Below are positions 1 through 6,713 of a stretch of DNA of 12,252 bases, piece after piece. The notes under the pieces were generated by a model. That model did not search any database, was not told the origin of the DNA, and worked only from the letters and a program-made list of their open reading frames with translations. How positions within the stretch are numbered: the first letter of the stretch is position 1; the number at the start of each line of letters is the position of its first letter. Origin of the DNA: Chloroflexota bacterium (GTDB taxonomy: Bacteria > Chloroflexota > Anaerolineae > Anaerolineales > UBA4823); the NCBI GenBank assembly GCA_023395675.1, contig JAEWYL010000091.1, forward strand, positions 1 through 12,252, given 5' to 3'. A program made the translations under genes and the position numbers.

Positions 1-50
1 GGGCGGGGGGGGGCCGCCGCCGCCCCCCCCCCCCCCCCCCCCCCCCCCCG
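1..50. other. Low-complexity G/C homopolymer tract at the window edge
   Basis: A 9-base G run (5-13) is followed by GCC repeats and an uninterrupted 27-base C run (23-49). Nothing coding or regulatory is visible. A run of this purity directly at the end of the sequence is most likely a read or assembly artefact rather than genomic DNA. Confidence 0.8.
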
Positions 51-120
51 GTCTTTTAATGGATGGAACTTCCAGCCGCTCAGGCTCGTTAATACTCTTG
101 GAGCGCCCCTGGCTTGCCGA

Positions 121-150
121 TTCGCAAAGATCGAAGAAATAGAGTAGAAT
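121..150 (+). promoter_or_regulatory. Possible sigma70-type promoter for the LysM gene
   Basis: A TAGAAT hexamer at 145-150 (5 of 6 to TATAAT) has a weak TTCGCA at 121-126 upstream, 18 bases apart. If used, transcription would begin near 157. That lies downstream of the TTG at 114 and supports an ATG start at 195 or 201 for the LysM protein. The -35 match is poor, so this is tentative. Confidence 0.3.
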
Positions 151-200
151 TATTTCAGGCTTTAACAGGCCAAAACCCTAATATCCACATTGGAATGAAA

Positions 201-989
201 ATGGCTGATAAAGAAAACGCCCAAAACGTGATCGAATCCTACCGGAAACGCCAGCAGACTGCGCGCCGCGCGCCGCTGATCATCCTGATCGCCGCCCTGC
301 TGCTCATCGCAGGGATTGCGCTGGTGATCTTCTGGCTGTCCAGCTCCGGAGGACTGGCCCTGCCATTCCTGGCCACGGACACACCCACCCCGACTATTAC
401 GTCTACCGCCACCGCCACCGCTACCCAGACCGCCACGGCGACCAGCACCCCCACGGAGACCGTCACCCCGACCGTTACAGTCACCCCCACTTCGGCCGGT
501 CCCTTCGTCTATACGGTGGTGGAAGGGGATACGTACTTCGATATTGCCGCCCGCTTCAATGTAGACCTGGCTACGCTGCTGGCGATCAACAATATTGACC
601 CGACCAACCCGCAGCTCAACATCGGATCGCAGCTCACCATCCCCGGACCGGATACCGAGCCGGTGCCGACCGCCACCTCGTACCCGCTGAGCGTGCGCTC
701 CGGGACCCTGATTGATTACGTGGTCGAGGTGGGCGACACGCTGGCGATCATCGCCCAGAAGTTCAACACCACCATCGACGCCATCCTGGAGGAGAACGAG
801 ATCGAGAATATCAACCTCATCTCCGTCGGGGATACGCTGGTCATCCCGGTGAACCTGGTGACCCCCATCCCCACCGCCACCCAGGGCACCGTCACGGTCA
901 CCCCGACCGGGCCTACGCCCACCCTGGACGCCACCGGCACGGTGACGCCCACGCTGGAGGCCACCGCCTCGCTCACACCCACGCCCTGA
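201..989 (+). CDS. Membrane-anchored protein with two LysM domains
   Basis: Probable envelope protein that binds peptidoglycan or another GlcNAc-containing glycan outside the membrane. A short basic N-terminus (ESYRKRQQTARR) precedes one hydrophobic segment at about residues 24-45. A Thr/Pro/Ala linker follows (about 56-101), then LysM 1 (about 103-148, beginning YTVVEGDTYFDIAARF), LysM 2 (about 172-216, beginning DYVVEVGDTLAIIAQKF) and a second Thr/Pro-rich tail. The orientation suggests a cytoplasmic N-terminus and an extracellular LysM region. No catalytic domain is present. The frame stays open to a TTG at 114, but ATG 201 has a GGA six bases upstream and gives a sensible N-terminus; ATG 195 is the alternative. 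The gene stands alone and is closed by a strong terminator. The domain call is firm; the ligand and biological role are inferred. Confidence 0.88.
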   Translation: MADKENAQNVIESYRKRQQTARRAPLIILIAALLLIAGIALVIFWLSSSGGLALPFLATDTPTPTITSTATATATQTATATSTPTETVTPTVTVTPTSAGPFVYTVVEGDTYFDIAARFNVDLATLLAINNIDPTNPQLNIGSQLTIPGPDTEPVPTATSYPLSVRSGTLIDYVVEVGDTLAIIAQKFNTTIDAILEENEIENINLISVGDTLVIPVNLVTPIPTATQGTVTVTPTGPTPTLDATGTVTPTLEATASLTPTP

Positions 990-1010
990 CCGGCGCATAT
1001 CCAGGACGCA

Positions 1011-1056
1011 AAACCGGGTTGGCACAGGCAGAGAAGCCTGCGCCAACCCGGTTTTT
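1011..1056 (+). terminator. Rho-independent terminator of the LysM gene
   Basis: A 13-bp perfect outer stem (1011-1023 with 1042-1054) is extended, after one mismatch, by a 5-bp inner stem (1025-1029 with 1036-1040) around a 6-base loop. A T5 run occupies 1052-1056. It begins 21 bases after the LysM stop codon. Confidence 0.9.
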
Positions 1057-1079
1057 GATTCCACCTGGGTGCAGGGAAA

Positions 1080-1180
1080 GACCCTAAGAACCTATCCGAA
1101 AATGTATGGTTTGTTGTTGTGATGGAGGGCGCAGCCCCCCATCACAACAACAGTACATTTTTCGGATTGTACTTAGGGTC
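1080..1180. repeat. Near-palindromic element of about 100 nt (possible MITE or bidirectional terminator)
   Basis: Four nested complementary blocks fold the whole stretch: 1080-1088 with 1172-1180 (9 bp, GACCCTAAG/CTTAGGGTC); 1094-1106 with 1154-1167 (13 bp, one extra T); 1113-1125 with 1139-1151 (13 bp); and 1127-1130 with 1134-1137, closed by a 3-base loop. It lies between two convergent genes and after a complete terminator for the left gene. No T run follows either end, so simple termination is not obvious. A small non-autonomous mobile element or a dispersed palindrome are the alternatives. Confidence 0.75.
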
Positions 1181-1220
1181 TGTTCTCAGGTCCGCCGTTC
1201 AGCGGAGGTCATGCAGACCC
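1176..1220. repeat. Smaller inverted repeat overlapping the large palindrome
   Basis: GGGTCTG at 1176-1182 pairs with CAGACCC at 1214-1220, and TCCGC at 1191-1195 pairs with GCGGA at 1202-1206. Its left arm uses bases that also form the base of the 1080-1180 hairpin, so the two folds compete. It lies just past the stop codon of the minus-strand secreted protein and may contribute to its 3' end. Confidence 0.5.
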
Positions 1221-1245
1221 TCCGGCTTTCCCGGCGGGGATTGGG

Positions 1246-3936
1246 CTACTCTCTCACCATCTGAGGCAGCAGCAGAGTCGACCCGACCAGCAGCTCTACC
1301 GTGTCGGTGGTGGAGTTTCCGCCGCTGTCGCTTACCGTCAGGGTGAGGGTGTGGCGTCCGGGGGACAGGTTGACCGGGAGCTCCCGGCCCATGCCCAGCA
1401 CGGTATCGCCCTCGGACCAGAGGAAGGCCTCCTCGGGCAGGTCCTCATCCTCCACGTCTGCGCCGTAGCCCTGCAGCAGCAGGGGAGCGCCGGGCGAGGT
1501 CACGCTGTTGTCCAGGGGCGAGATGATCTCCGCGTTCGGGGCGCTGTCGGTCACGGTGAAGTCGGCGTCGGACATATCCTCTGCGTTGTGGTAGCCGTCG
1601 CTGGCGATCACTTTGATGCGGGCCTGGCTGCCTCCGGCCAGCAGACCGGCGTCCACCTCGTAGCTGGTTTCGGTCAGCCCGGCGGCAATCGGGTACCAGG
1701 TCGCGCCCCCATCGTTGGTGTAGAGCAGGTTGTAGGTCAGGGGGTCGCCGTCCGGGTCGGAGGCGGTCCATTCGATGCTGTGGACGCCGCCGTCCCAGGT
1801 CTCGCCGCCGTTCGGGGAGGTGAGGGTTACGGTCGGGGGATTGGCCGAGACCTCGATCTCATCCAGCACCTGGTCCTGGTGGCGCAGCACGACTTTCGCC
1901 GCCCCTTCCGCCGCAGGCAGCAGGAAATTGAAGTAGACCGTGGTGATCTGCTCGCCCGGTTCGATCTCGATGAACTGGGCCTGGAAGGTCTCGCTGGCCA
2001 GCACCTTACCGCTGCCGTCCAGCACTTCGACCACGTAGTCGCCCTCGGGCACATCCTCGGACGGAAGGCCGGGCTGGACCAGCACCGGGTTCAGGCTGCC
2101 GCTGCCATCCTCATTGACCTGCCCGGAGAGATAGACCATGTCCTGGATGTTCTGCCGGACGGCCTCTGCCAGTACGATCACCTGGGTGTGGAAGGTGTTG
2201 AACAGGTTGTTCCAGCGGTAGGGGGTGATCCATTTGGTGGGCAGGGTGCCCGACTGGCAGTAAGACATGATGTCCGGGAAGGTGGCGGCGAGGGGGGTCC
2301 CGCTGCCGCGGGTGTCGTAGCCGACCTCCTGGATATCGTCGTTGGCATAAGGCCAGGCGCCGTCGGGCCCGGCAGCACCGCAGCCGAAGGGGGTATGGCG
2401 GCCCCAGGTGCCGGTGCTGTCCCGGTCCAGATTGTGGTTGATCTCGTGCGCCATGGTGCCTTCAGCCGAGGTGCCGCGGAAGCCGCGCGCCACGCGCCCG
2501 TTCGCGCCGATCCAGACCGGGTCGGAGATGCCGCCGCCGGAGGGGGTGAAACCGTAGATCTGGTCGGGCAGCTCGAAGGGCTGGTTGCCGGTGAACAGCA
2601 CGGTGATAAACCAGGCGAGCAGGGCGTTGTTGTAGTACTGGTTCAGGACGTTGATGGTGTTGCCCACCGTGGTGGGGCCGACTGCCTGCCAGGGCTTACG
2701 CACGAAATTCACGTCCTTGACCGGATAGATTGCCTCCAGGTAGCTCTCCTGGCTGGAGATTTCGCTGTTGCTGGGGAGGACCGGGGAAGCGTTCGTCCCG
2801 GTGTTGATCGGCACGATCCAGTAGACCGGCACTTCTTTGGGAGTGAAGGCTTTGTTGAATGCCGGGGAGGCGTCCTCGTGCCCCGACAGGTCGCGCGTGC
2901 GGGCCGAGAACTGCACCGTGCCCTCATCCCAGGTGGCCGGCAGGTTGAAGTTGGCGGTGTGGCTCTTGTTGCTCCGGTTGATGTTGGGGGGCGCGCTGTG
3001 GAACGCAGCCAGCGGCGATCCGGGCAGGTCCACCCCACCCCGGCTGCCGTAGAGGTACACCTTGACCGGCTGGGAGATGAAGAGCCCGCTCGTTTCGGCA
3101 TAGACGCGGGCCACGGTGCGCTTGTCCTGGACCAGCGGCAGGGTATTGTCCCGATCCTGGATGGCCTGGGTCAGTTCGACGGCGTCGTCCTCGAGGTCAA
3201 CCTGGGCGAGGGGGTGGCTCCTCAAAAGCCCGGTCCCTGCCAGGGTGATGGTGTGCAGGCTGCTGAAGTTGTTGTAGAAGTTGCCGGGGGAATTGTCGGT
3301 GAAGGCGGGGGTGGGGGAGTGTGTTCGCAGGCCGAATTTGACCGTCTGACCGGGCGAAACGCCCAGCTCGGAAAGGTCAATCGCCAGCTCCCACACCCGG
3401 TGGCGGCTGCAGCTGAAGCGGAAGGGGAACGCGCTGATGGACAGCGACCCGTCCGCGAAGAAGCAGCCGAAGCCGCGCGCCCGGCTGGAGAAGGTATTGG
3501 GCTGCAGGCCGGTCCAGGAGCTCGCGCCGAGATAGTACTGGTAGCGCAGGTTGCCGGTGTTGTTGGTGAGGCCGTAGTTCAGGTCCACGTTCGGTGTGAT
3601 GGCCCCATCCTTGTTCTTGTCGAACGAGAGCCAGAAGTAATCCGCGCTGCTGCCCGTATCGTCCCCGCTGTCGCCCAGCAGATTGATCAGGAAGTACAGG
3701 CGCATGTTGTCGTTGGCGACCGTGACATAGCCGTGGGGAAGATTGATTTGACCGGTGTTGGTCCATTCCCCAAATGCAATAGAGCCGTCAATAGACGGCG
3801 GGGAGGCAGCCCATACCGAGGTAAGGCTGGCCTCAGGCTCGACGGTTTGCGATGCCGGGTAAGCCAGGGCTGGCACAGCCCCACCCAGAAGCAGCGACAG
3901 AGCCAGAAACAGGTGAAAAATCCGGATCTTCCTCAT
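1246..3936 (-). CDS. Secreted multidomain metzincin-like metalloprotease
   Basis: 896-residue exported protein, probably a zinc endopeptidase acting outside the cell. A Sec signal peptide (about residues 1-26, MRKIRIF then a hydrophobic core ending ALA) leads into a CBM9/DOMON-like domain (about 40-230, with PPSIDGSIAFGEW). The protease core carries AHEINHNLDRD (H497, E498, H501), then GRHTPFGCG with H514 as a possible third ligand, and a Met-turn-like DIMSYC (M557). From about 700 there are two Ig/FN3-like domains, the first with SPNGGETW (W714), and the protein ends STLLLPQMVRE. The ATG at 3936 is chosen because AAGGAG lies 8 bases upstream and the signal peptide starts there; the frame runs open to 4014. 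The third zinc ligand is displaced compared with the HExxHxxGxxH pattern, so activity is inferred. The substrate is unknown. Confidence 0.85.
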   Translation of the reverse strand: MRKIRIFHLFLALSLLLGGAVPALAYPASQTVEPEASLTSVWAASPPSIDGSIAFGEWTNTGQINLPHGYVTVANDNMRLYFLINLLGDSGDDTGSSADYFWLSFDKNKDGAITPNVDLNYGLTNNTGNLRYQYYLGASSWTGLQPNTFSSRARGFGCFFADGSLSISAFPFRFSCSRHRVWELAIDLSELGVSPGQTVKFGLRTHSPTPAFTDNSPGNFYNNFSSLHTITLAGTGLLRSHPLAQVDLEDDAVELTQAIQDRDNTLPLVQDKRTVARVYAETSGLFISQPVKVYLYGSRGGVDLPGSPLAAFHSAPPNINRSNKSHTANFNLPATWDEGTVQFSARTRDLSGHEDASPAFNKAFTPKEVPVYWIVPINTGTNASPVLPSNSEISSQESYLEAIYPVKDVNFVRKPWQAVGPTTVGNTINVLNQYYNNALLAWFITVLFTGNQPFELPDQIYGFTPSGGGISDPVWIGANGRVARGFRGTSAEGTMAHEINHNLDRDSTGTWGRHTPFGCGAAGPDGAWPYANDDIQEVGYDTRGSGTPLAATFPDIMSYCQSGTLPTKWITPYRWNNLFNTFHTQVIVLAEAVRQNIQDMVYLSGQVNEDGSGSLNPVLVQPGLPSEDVPEGDYVVEVLDGSGKVLASETFQAQFIEIEPGEQITTVYFNFLLPAAEGAAKVVLRHQDQVLDEIEVSANPPTVTLTSPNGGETWDGGVHSIEWTASDPDGDPLTYNLLYTNDGGATWYPIAAGLTETSYEVDAGLLAGGSQARIKVIASDGYHNAEDMSDADFTVTDSAPNAEIISPLDNSVTSPGAPLLLQGYGADVEDEDLPEEAFLWSEGDTVLGMGRELPVNLSPGRHTLTLTVSDSGGNSTTDTVELLVGSTLLLPQMVRE

Positions 3937-4324
3937 CGTACATACTCCTTCACGAAAAACAATAAGAATAAAGGGAGCCGATTGTGCCGGTGTGCGGTGT
4001 TCCGTACCTTTCACCGGCAGTAGGCCCTGCTGGAAGTTCAGTTCCTACTTAGCCGTATTAACGCTGCCCTGGCCGGTTTTCCGGCATCTGGAAAATGTGG
4101 AACAGACCCCATCCCCCTGCTTAAAAAGGCGAGATCACGAAAAATCGGCGCAAAGGTCCGATTTTTCGTGATCTCGCCTTCCCTCTTCCGAAAACCGGGT
4201 GGAGGATAGGGGGAAGCCGCCCAAACACCCTCCCAAAAATGAAAAAACCGGGATCAGTTATTCACCTGGCGCGGCAGGCGGCGAAGAGGGCTGCCGCGCC
4301 GGCAAGTTGATTGTATGGTATCAT
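3937..4324. other. Divergent intergenic region
   Basis: No credible gene lies between the start of the secreted protease and the metal transporter operon. Besides the 23-bp inverted repeat there is a small hairpin with TTTTCC/GGAAAA arms at 4077-4095, and several short AAACCGGG-like words (near 4190 and 4245). A promoter for the minus-strand protease must lie in 3950-4080, but I cannot place convincing -35 and -10 boxes. Confidence 0.6.
4126..4180. repeat. Perfect 23-bp inverted repeat with a 9-base loop
   Basis: Bases 4126-4148 are exactly complementary to 4158-4180, separated by CGCAAAGGT. On the minus strand the stem is followed by TTTTT, like a terminator, yet no minus-strand gene ends here: the minus gene starts downstream at 3936. 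It may block antisense read-through from the metal operon side, or be an operator or mobile palindrome. Confidence 0.85.
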
Positions 4325-4345
4325 TGATAATGATTTTCATTTTCA
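4325..4345 (+). promoter_or_regulatory. Fur-family operator, two overlapping 7-1-7 units
   Basis: Bases 4325-4339 read TGATAATGATTTTCA, which matches the 7-1-7 Fur consensus TGATAATnATTATCA at 13 of 14 defined positions. A second, weaker unit (TGATTTTCATTTTCA, 4331-4345) overlaps with a 6-base offset, the arrangement known for Fur boxes. The site lies 25-45 bases before the ATG of the transporter ATPase. The operon encodes a Fur-family protein, which fits repression by metal-loaded Fur, Zur or Mur; which metal cannot be told from the box. Confidence 0.82.
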
Positions 4346-4370
4346 TCTGGCAGGGGGCAGGAGCTTCTGC

Positions 4371-5213
4371 ATGGCTTTTCTGAAAGAGTTTCAAAAACCT
4401 TCCATCACCCGCAACTACGCGCCGCACGAGAGCGGCGCGCCGATCATCGAAGCGCAGCAGTTGAGGGTGAGCTACGAGGCGGTGCACGCGCTGGACGACC
4501 TGACTTTCCGCCTGCAGCCGGGCGAGCGCGTGGCTGTGGTGGGCCCGAACGGGGCCGGCAAGAGCACCCTGTTCAAGGTGATCGCCGGGGTGCTGCCGCC
4601 CACCTCGGGGCTGCTGCACATCTCCGGGCACGGGCCGGGCGGGCATATCTGCATCGCCTATTTGCAGCAGCGCAGCCAGGTAGACTGGAATTTTCCCGTG
4701 ACGGTGGCGGAGGTGGTGATGATGGGGCGCATCGGCAAACTGGGCCTCTTCCGCCGCCCGAAAGCCCGGGATTGGGAGCTGGTGCGGGCCTCGCTGGATA
4801 CGGTCGGCCTGAGCGAGCTGGCCGGGCGGCAGATCGGGGAGCTTTCCGGCGGGCAGCAGCAGCGCATGTTTATCGCCCGCGCCCTGGCCCAGGAAGCAGA
4901 AATTGTGCTGATGGATGAGCCGCTCACCGGGCTGGATGTGAACTCTCAGGAGAAAATCTTTCAGATTTTGGATGAGCTTCAGCACCGAGGGGTCACGGTG
5001 CTGGTCGCCATCCACGACCTGAACCTGGCCTCCGAGCGGTTCGAGCGCGTCATGCTGCTGAACCGGCGCCTGATCGGGTTGGGCGCCCCGGAAGAAGTGC
5101 TCTCCCCGGCGCGCCTGCTGGAGGCCTACGGCGGGAAGCTGCACCTGGTGCCGGGCGATGAGGGCCTGCTGGCGCTGGAGGATACCTGCTGCGGAGAGGG
5201 GCACAGGCATTAA
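4371..5213 (+). CDS. Metal ABC transporter, ATP-binding protein (ZnuC/MntB/TroB-like)
   Basis: 280-residue ATPase that would power import of a divalent metal (Zn, Mn or Fe) through the permease encoded next. All motifs are present: Walker A GPNGAGKST (58-66), Q-loop YLQQR (about 98-101), signature LSGGQQQR (158-165), Walker B IVLMDEP (178-184) and H-loop H215 (AIHDLN). It has a 25-residue N-terminal extension before the ABC fold and a C-terminal CCGEGHRH tail that could bind metal. ATG 4371 is chosen because AGGAG (4359-4363) lies 7 bases upstream; the frame is open back to a TTG at 4311, but that would place the Fur box inside the gene. The stop codon is one base before the permease ATG (TAATATG), so translation is coupled. 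No substrate-binding protein gene is adjacent. Confidence 0.93.
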   Translation: MAFLKEFQKPSITRNYAPHESGAPIIEAQQLRVSYEAVHALDDLTFRLQPGERVAVVGPNGAGKSTLFKVIAGVLPPTSGLLHISGHGPGGHICIAYLQQRSQVDWNFPVTVAEVVMMGRIGKLGLFRRPKARDWELVRASLDTVGLSELAGRQIGELSGGQQQRMFIARALAQEAEIVLMDEPLTGLDVNSQEKIFQILDELQHRGVTVLVAIHDLNLASERFERVMLLNRRLIGLGAPEEVLSPARLLEAYGGKLHLVPGDEGLLALEDTCCGEGHRH

Positions 5214-5214
5214 T

Positions 5215-6081
5215 ATGGACGCGCTGCTGAACCTGATCCTGGATCCCCTGAGTTACCCTTTCATGGCGCGCGGCATGCTGGCGGCGCTGATGGTGGGGGT
5301 GGTCTGCGCCCTGATGGGCACCTATGTGGTCCTGCGCGGCATGGCCTTTTTCGGCGACGCGCTGGCGCATTCGATCCTGCCGGGCGTGGCGGCGGGCTAC
5401 CTGGTGGGAGGCGGGGCGCGCGGCCCGCTCTTCTGGGGCGCGCTGGCGGCGGCGGTGATCAGCTCGCTCGGCATCGGGGCCGTGGCGCGCAGCGTGAAGC
5501 TGCGCCAGGACACCGCCATCGGGGTTGTCTTTGCCGGGATGTTCGCCCTGGGGATCGCCATGATCTCCACCGTGCGCAATTATTCGGTGGACCTGACCCA
5601 CTTTTTGTTCGGCGATATCCTGGGGGTCTCGGACGGCGACCTGCTCGCCATCGCCGCTTTTGGCGGGCTGATCCTGCTGGCGGTGGCCGCGCTGTATAAG
5701 GAATTCCTGGTGCTGTCCTTCGACCCCATCCTGGCGGTCACCCTGCGCCTGCCGGTGCGCCTGCTGGAGTACCTGCTGCTGATCCTGATCGCCCTGGCGA
5801 TTGTGGTCTCGCTGCAGGCGGTGGGGGTGGCGCTGATGGTCGCCATGCTGGTGACGCCGGCCGCGGCGGCTTCGCTGCTCACCCGCCGGCTGCTGCCCAT
5901 GATGGGCCTGGCGGCCGCGATGGCCTGCCTGTCCGGCGTGGCGGGCCTGTATTTTTCCTATTATTTCAGCCTGGCCTCGGGGGCGGCGATCGTGCTCACC
6001 AGCACCGTGCTCTTCGCAGCCGCCTGGGCCTATAAGAACCTGCGCTTCCGGCCTGCAGGCCGGAGAAGACTGGTCGCCTGA
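5215..6081 (+). CDS. Metal ABC transporter permease, ABC-3 family (ZnuB/TroC-like)
   Basis: 288-residue polytopic membrane protein forming the metal channel of the transporter. Family features run in order: an N-terminal helix (about 21-40), the conserved GDALAHSILPGV (47-58), DTAIGVVF (99-106), HFLFGDILGVS (129-139), several hydrophobic segments including 184-203 and VGVALMVAMLVTPAAAA (203-219), and a C-terminal YYFSLASGAAIVL block. About 7-9 membrane helices are expected, as is usual for ABC-3 permeases. ATG 5215 follows the ATPase stop by one base; an in-frame ATG at 5158 would overlap the ATPase by 56 bases and add a poor N-terminus. The nearest SD-like sequence (GGAGAGGGG) is 13 bases away, so re-initiation after the ATPase is plausible. 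Only one permease is encoded, so a homodimer is likely. Confidence 0.93.
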   Translation: MDALLNLILDPLSYPFMARGMLAALMVGVVCALMGTYVVLRGMAFFGDALAHSILPGVAAGYLVGGGARGPLFWGALAAAVISSLGIGAVARSVKLRQDTAIGVVFAGMFALGIAMISTVRNYSVDLTHFLFGDILGVSDGDLLAIAAFGGLILLAVAALYKEFLVLSFDPILAVTLRLPVRLLEYLLLILIALAIVVSLQAVGVALMVAMLVTPAAAASLLTRRLLPMMGLAAAMACLSGVAGLYFSYYFSLASGAAIVLTSTVLFAAAWAYKNLRFRPAGRRRLVA

Positions 6082-6097
6082 AGCGCGGGCGGCAAAG

Positions 6098-6556
6098 ATG
6101 AAGGCAAACCTGATGACCGGCCAGAAACCAGACGAGCGCATCCAGGAATGGCTGGAGCGGATCCAGGCCAACGGCTACCGCCTGACCGATCCCCGGCGGG
6201 CGGTGGTCGAGATCATCGCTTCCAGCGAGCGCGTGCTGAGCCCCTACGAGGTCTACGAACTGGCGCGCGAGCGTTACCCGAAGATCGGGCTGGTCACCGT
6301 GTACCGCACCGTGGAAAAGCTGGAGCAGCTCGACCTGATCCAGCGCGTGCACCAGCCGTCGGGGTGCCAGGCTTTTGTGGCGGCTTTCTCCGGGCACCAG
6401 CACCTGCTGATCTGCGAGGGCTGCGGGCGGGTGGAGTTTTTCAGCGGGGAGGGGGAGCGCATGGAGGCGCTGATGGCCTCCGTCGGGCGAGAGAGCGGCT
6501 TCCACATCCGCGATCACTGGCTGCAGCTCTTCGGACGCTGCAGCGAATGCGGTTAG
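6098..6556 (+). CDS. Fur-family metal-dependent transcriptional regulator
   Basis: 152-residue repressor of the Fur/Zur/Mur/PerR family. The winged helix includes the recognition helix TVYRTVEKL (about 67-75). The C-terminal dimerisation domain has GHQHLLC-type metal residues (H100, H102) and the structural zinc pairs CEGC (C106, C109) and CSEC (C148, C151). It starts 16 bases after the permease stop in the same operon, which begins with a Fur-type box, so it probably senses the transported metal and represses its own operon. ATG 6113 (residue 6), with GAAGG 8 bases upstream, is an alternative start. Family membership is clear; Zur is slightly favoured because the transporter is of the Zn/Mn type, but Fur or Mur cannot be excluded. 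Confidence 0.93.
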   Translation: MKANLMTGQKPDERIQEWLERIQANGYRLTDPRRAVVEIIASSERVLSPYEVYELARERYPKIGLVTVYRTVEKLEQLDLIQRVHQPSGCQAFVAAFSGHQHLLICEGCGRVEFFSGEGERMEALMASVGRESGFHIRDHWLQLFGRCSECG

Positions 6557-6557
6557 C

Positions 6558-6590
6558 GGGAAGAGGGCCGGCTTCGCCGGCCCTCTTCCC
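6558..6590 (+). terminator. Terminator hairpin of the metal transport operon
   Basis: A perfect 15-bp GC-rich stem (6558-6572 with 6576-6590) has a TTC loop and begins one base after the regulator's stop codon. The tail is TTAAAT rather than a full T run, so termination is likely but not textbook. Confidence 0.78.
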
Positions 6591-6619
6591 TTAAATGATA
6601 GTACGTGCCTCTCCTTAAC

Positions 6620-6648
6620 TTGACTTATTGGATAAAAATAGATATATT
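6620..6648 (+). promoter_or_regulatory. Sigma70-type promoter of the SRPBCC-PDZ-DinB gene
   Basis: TTGACT at 6620-6625 and TATATT at 6643-6648 are 17 bases apart, each 5 of 6 to consensus; TATTAT at 6645-6650 is an alternative -10. The surrounding DNA is markedly AT-rich against a GC-rich genome. Transcription would start near 6655, leaving a leader of about 58 bases. Confidence 0.75.
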
Positions 6649-6713
6649 ATTACTGGAACATTTGTTTTAGCCTGGTGTATCCCCAGCATATTCGCAGTCC
6701 GAGGAGGAAAAAT

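Noticed and set aside
390..490. Tandem ACC/GCC-rich DNA in the LysM gene as a possible microsatellite
   Set aside because: It is simply the coding sequence for the Thr/Ala/Pro linker, with varied codons and no exact repeat unit.
1351..4023. An 890-codon open frame on the plus strand, antisense to the secreted protease
   Set aside because: It mirrors the GC-rich codon use of the opposite gene, has no recognisable domain, and its opposite strand has a signal peptide, SD, HExxH core and Ig domains. It is a shadow frame.
4254..5210. A 318-codon minus-strand frame opposite the metal transporter ATPase
   Set aside because: Composition is His/Gln/Arg-rich shadow sequence; the plus strand holds every ABC ATPase motif.
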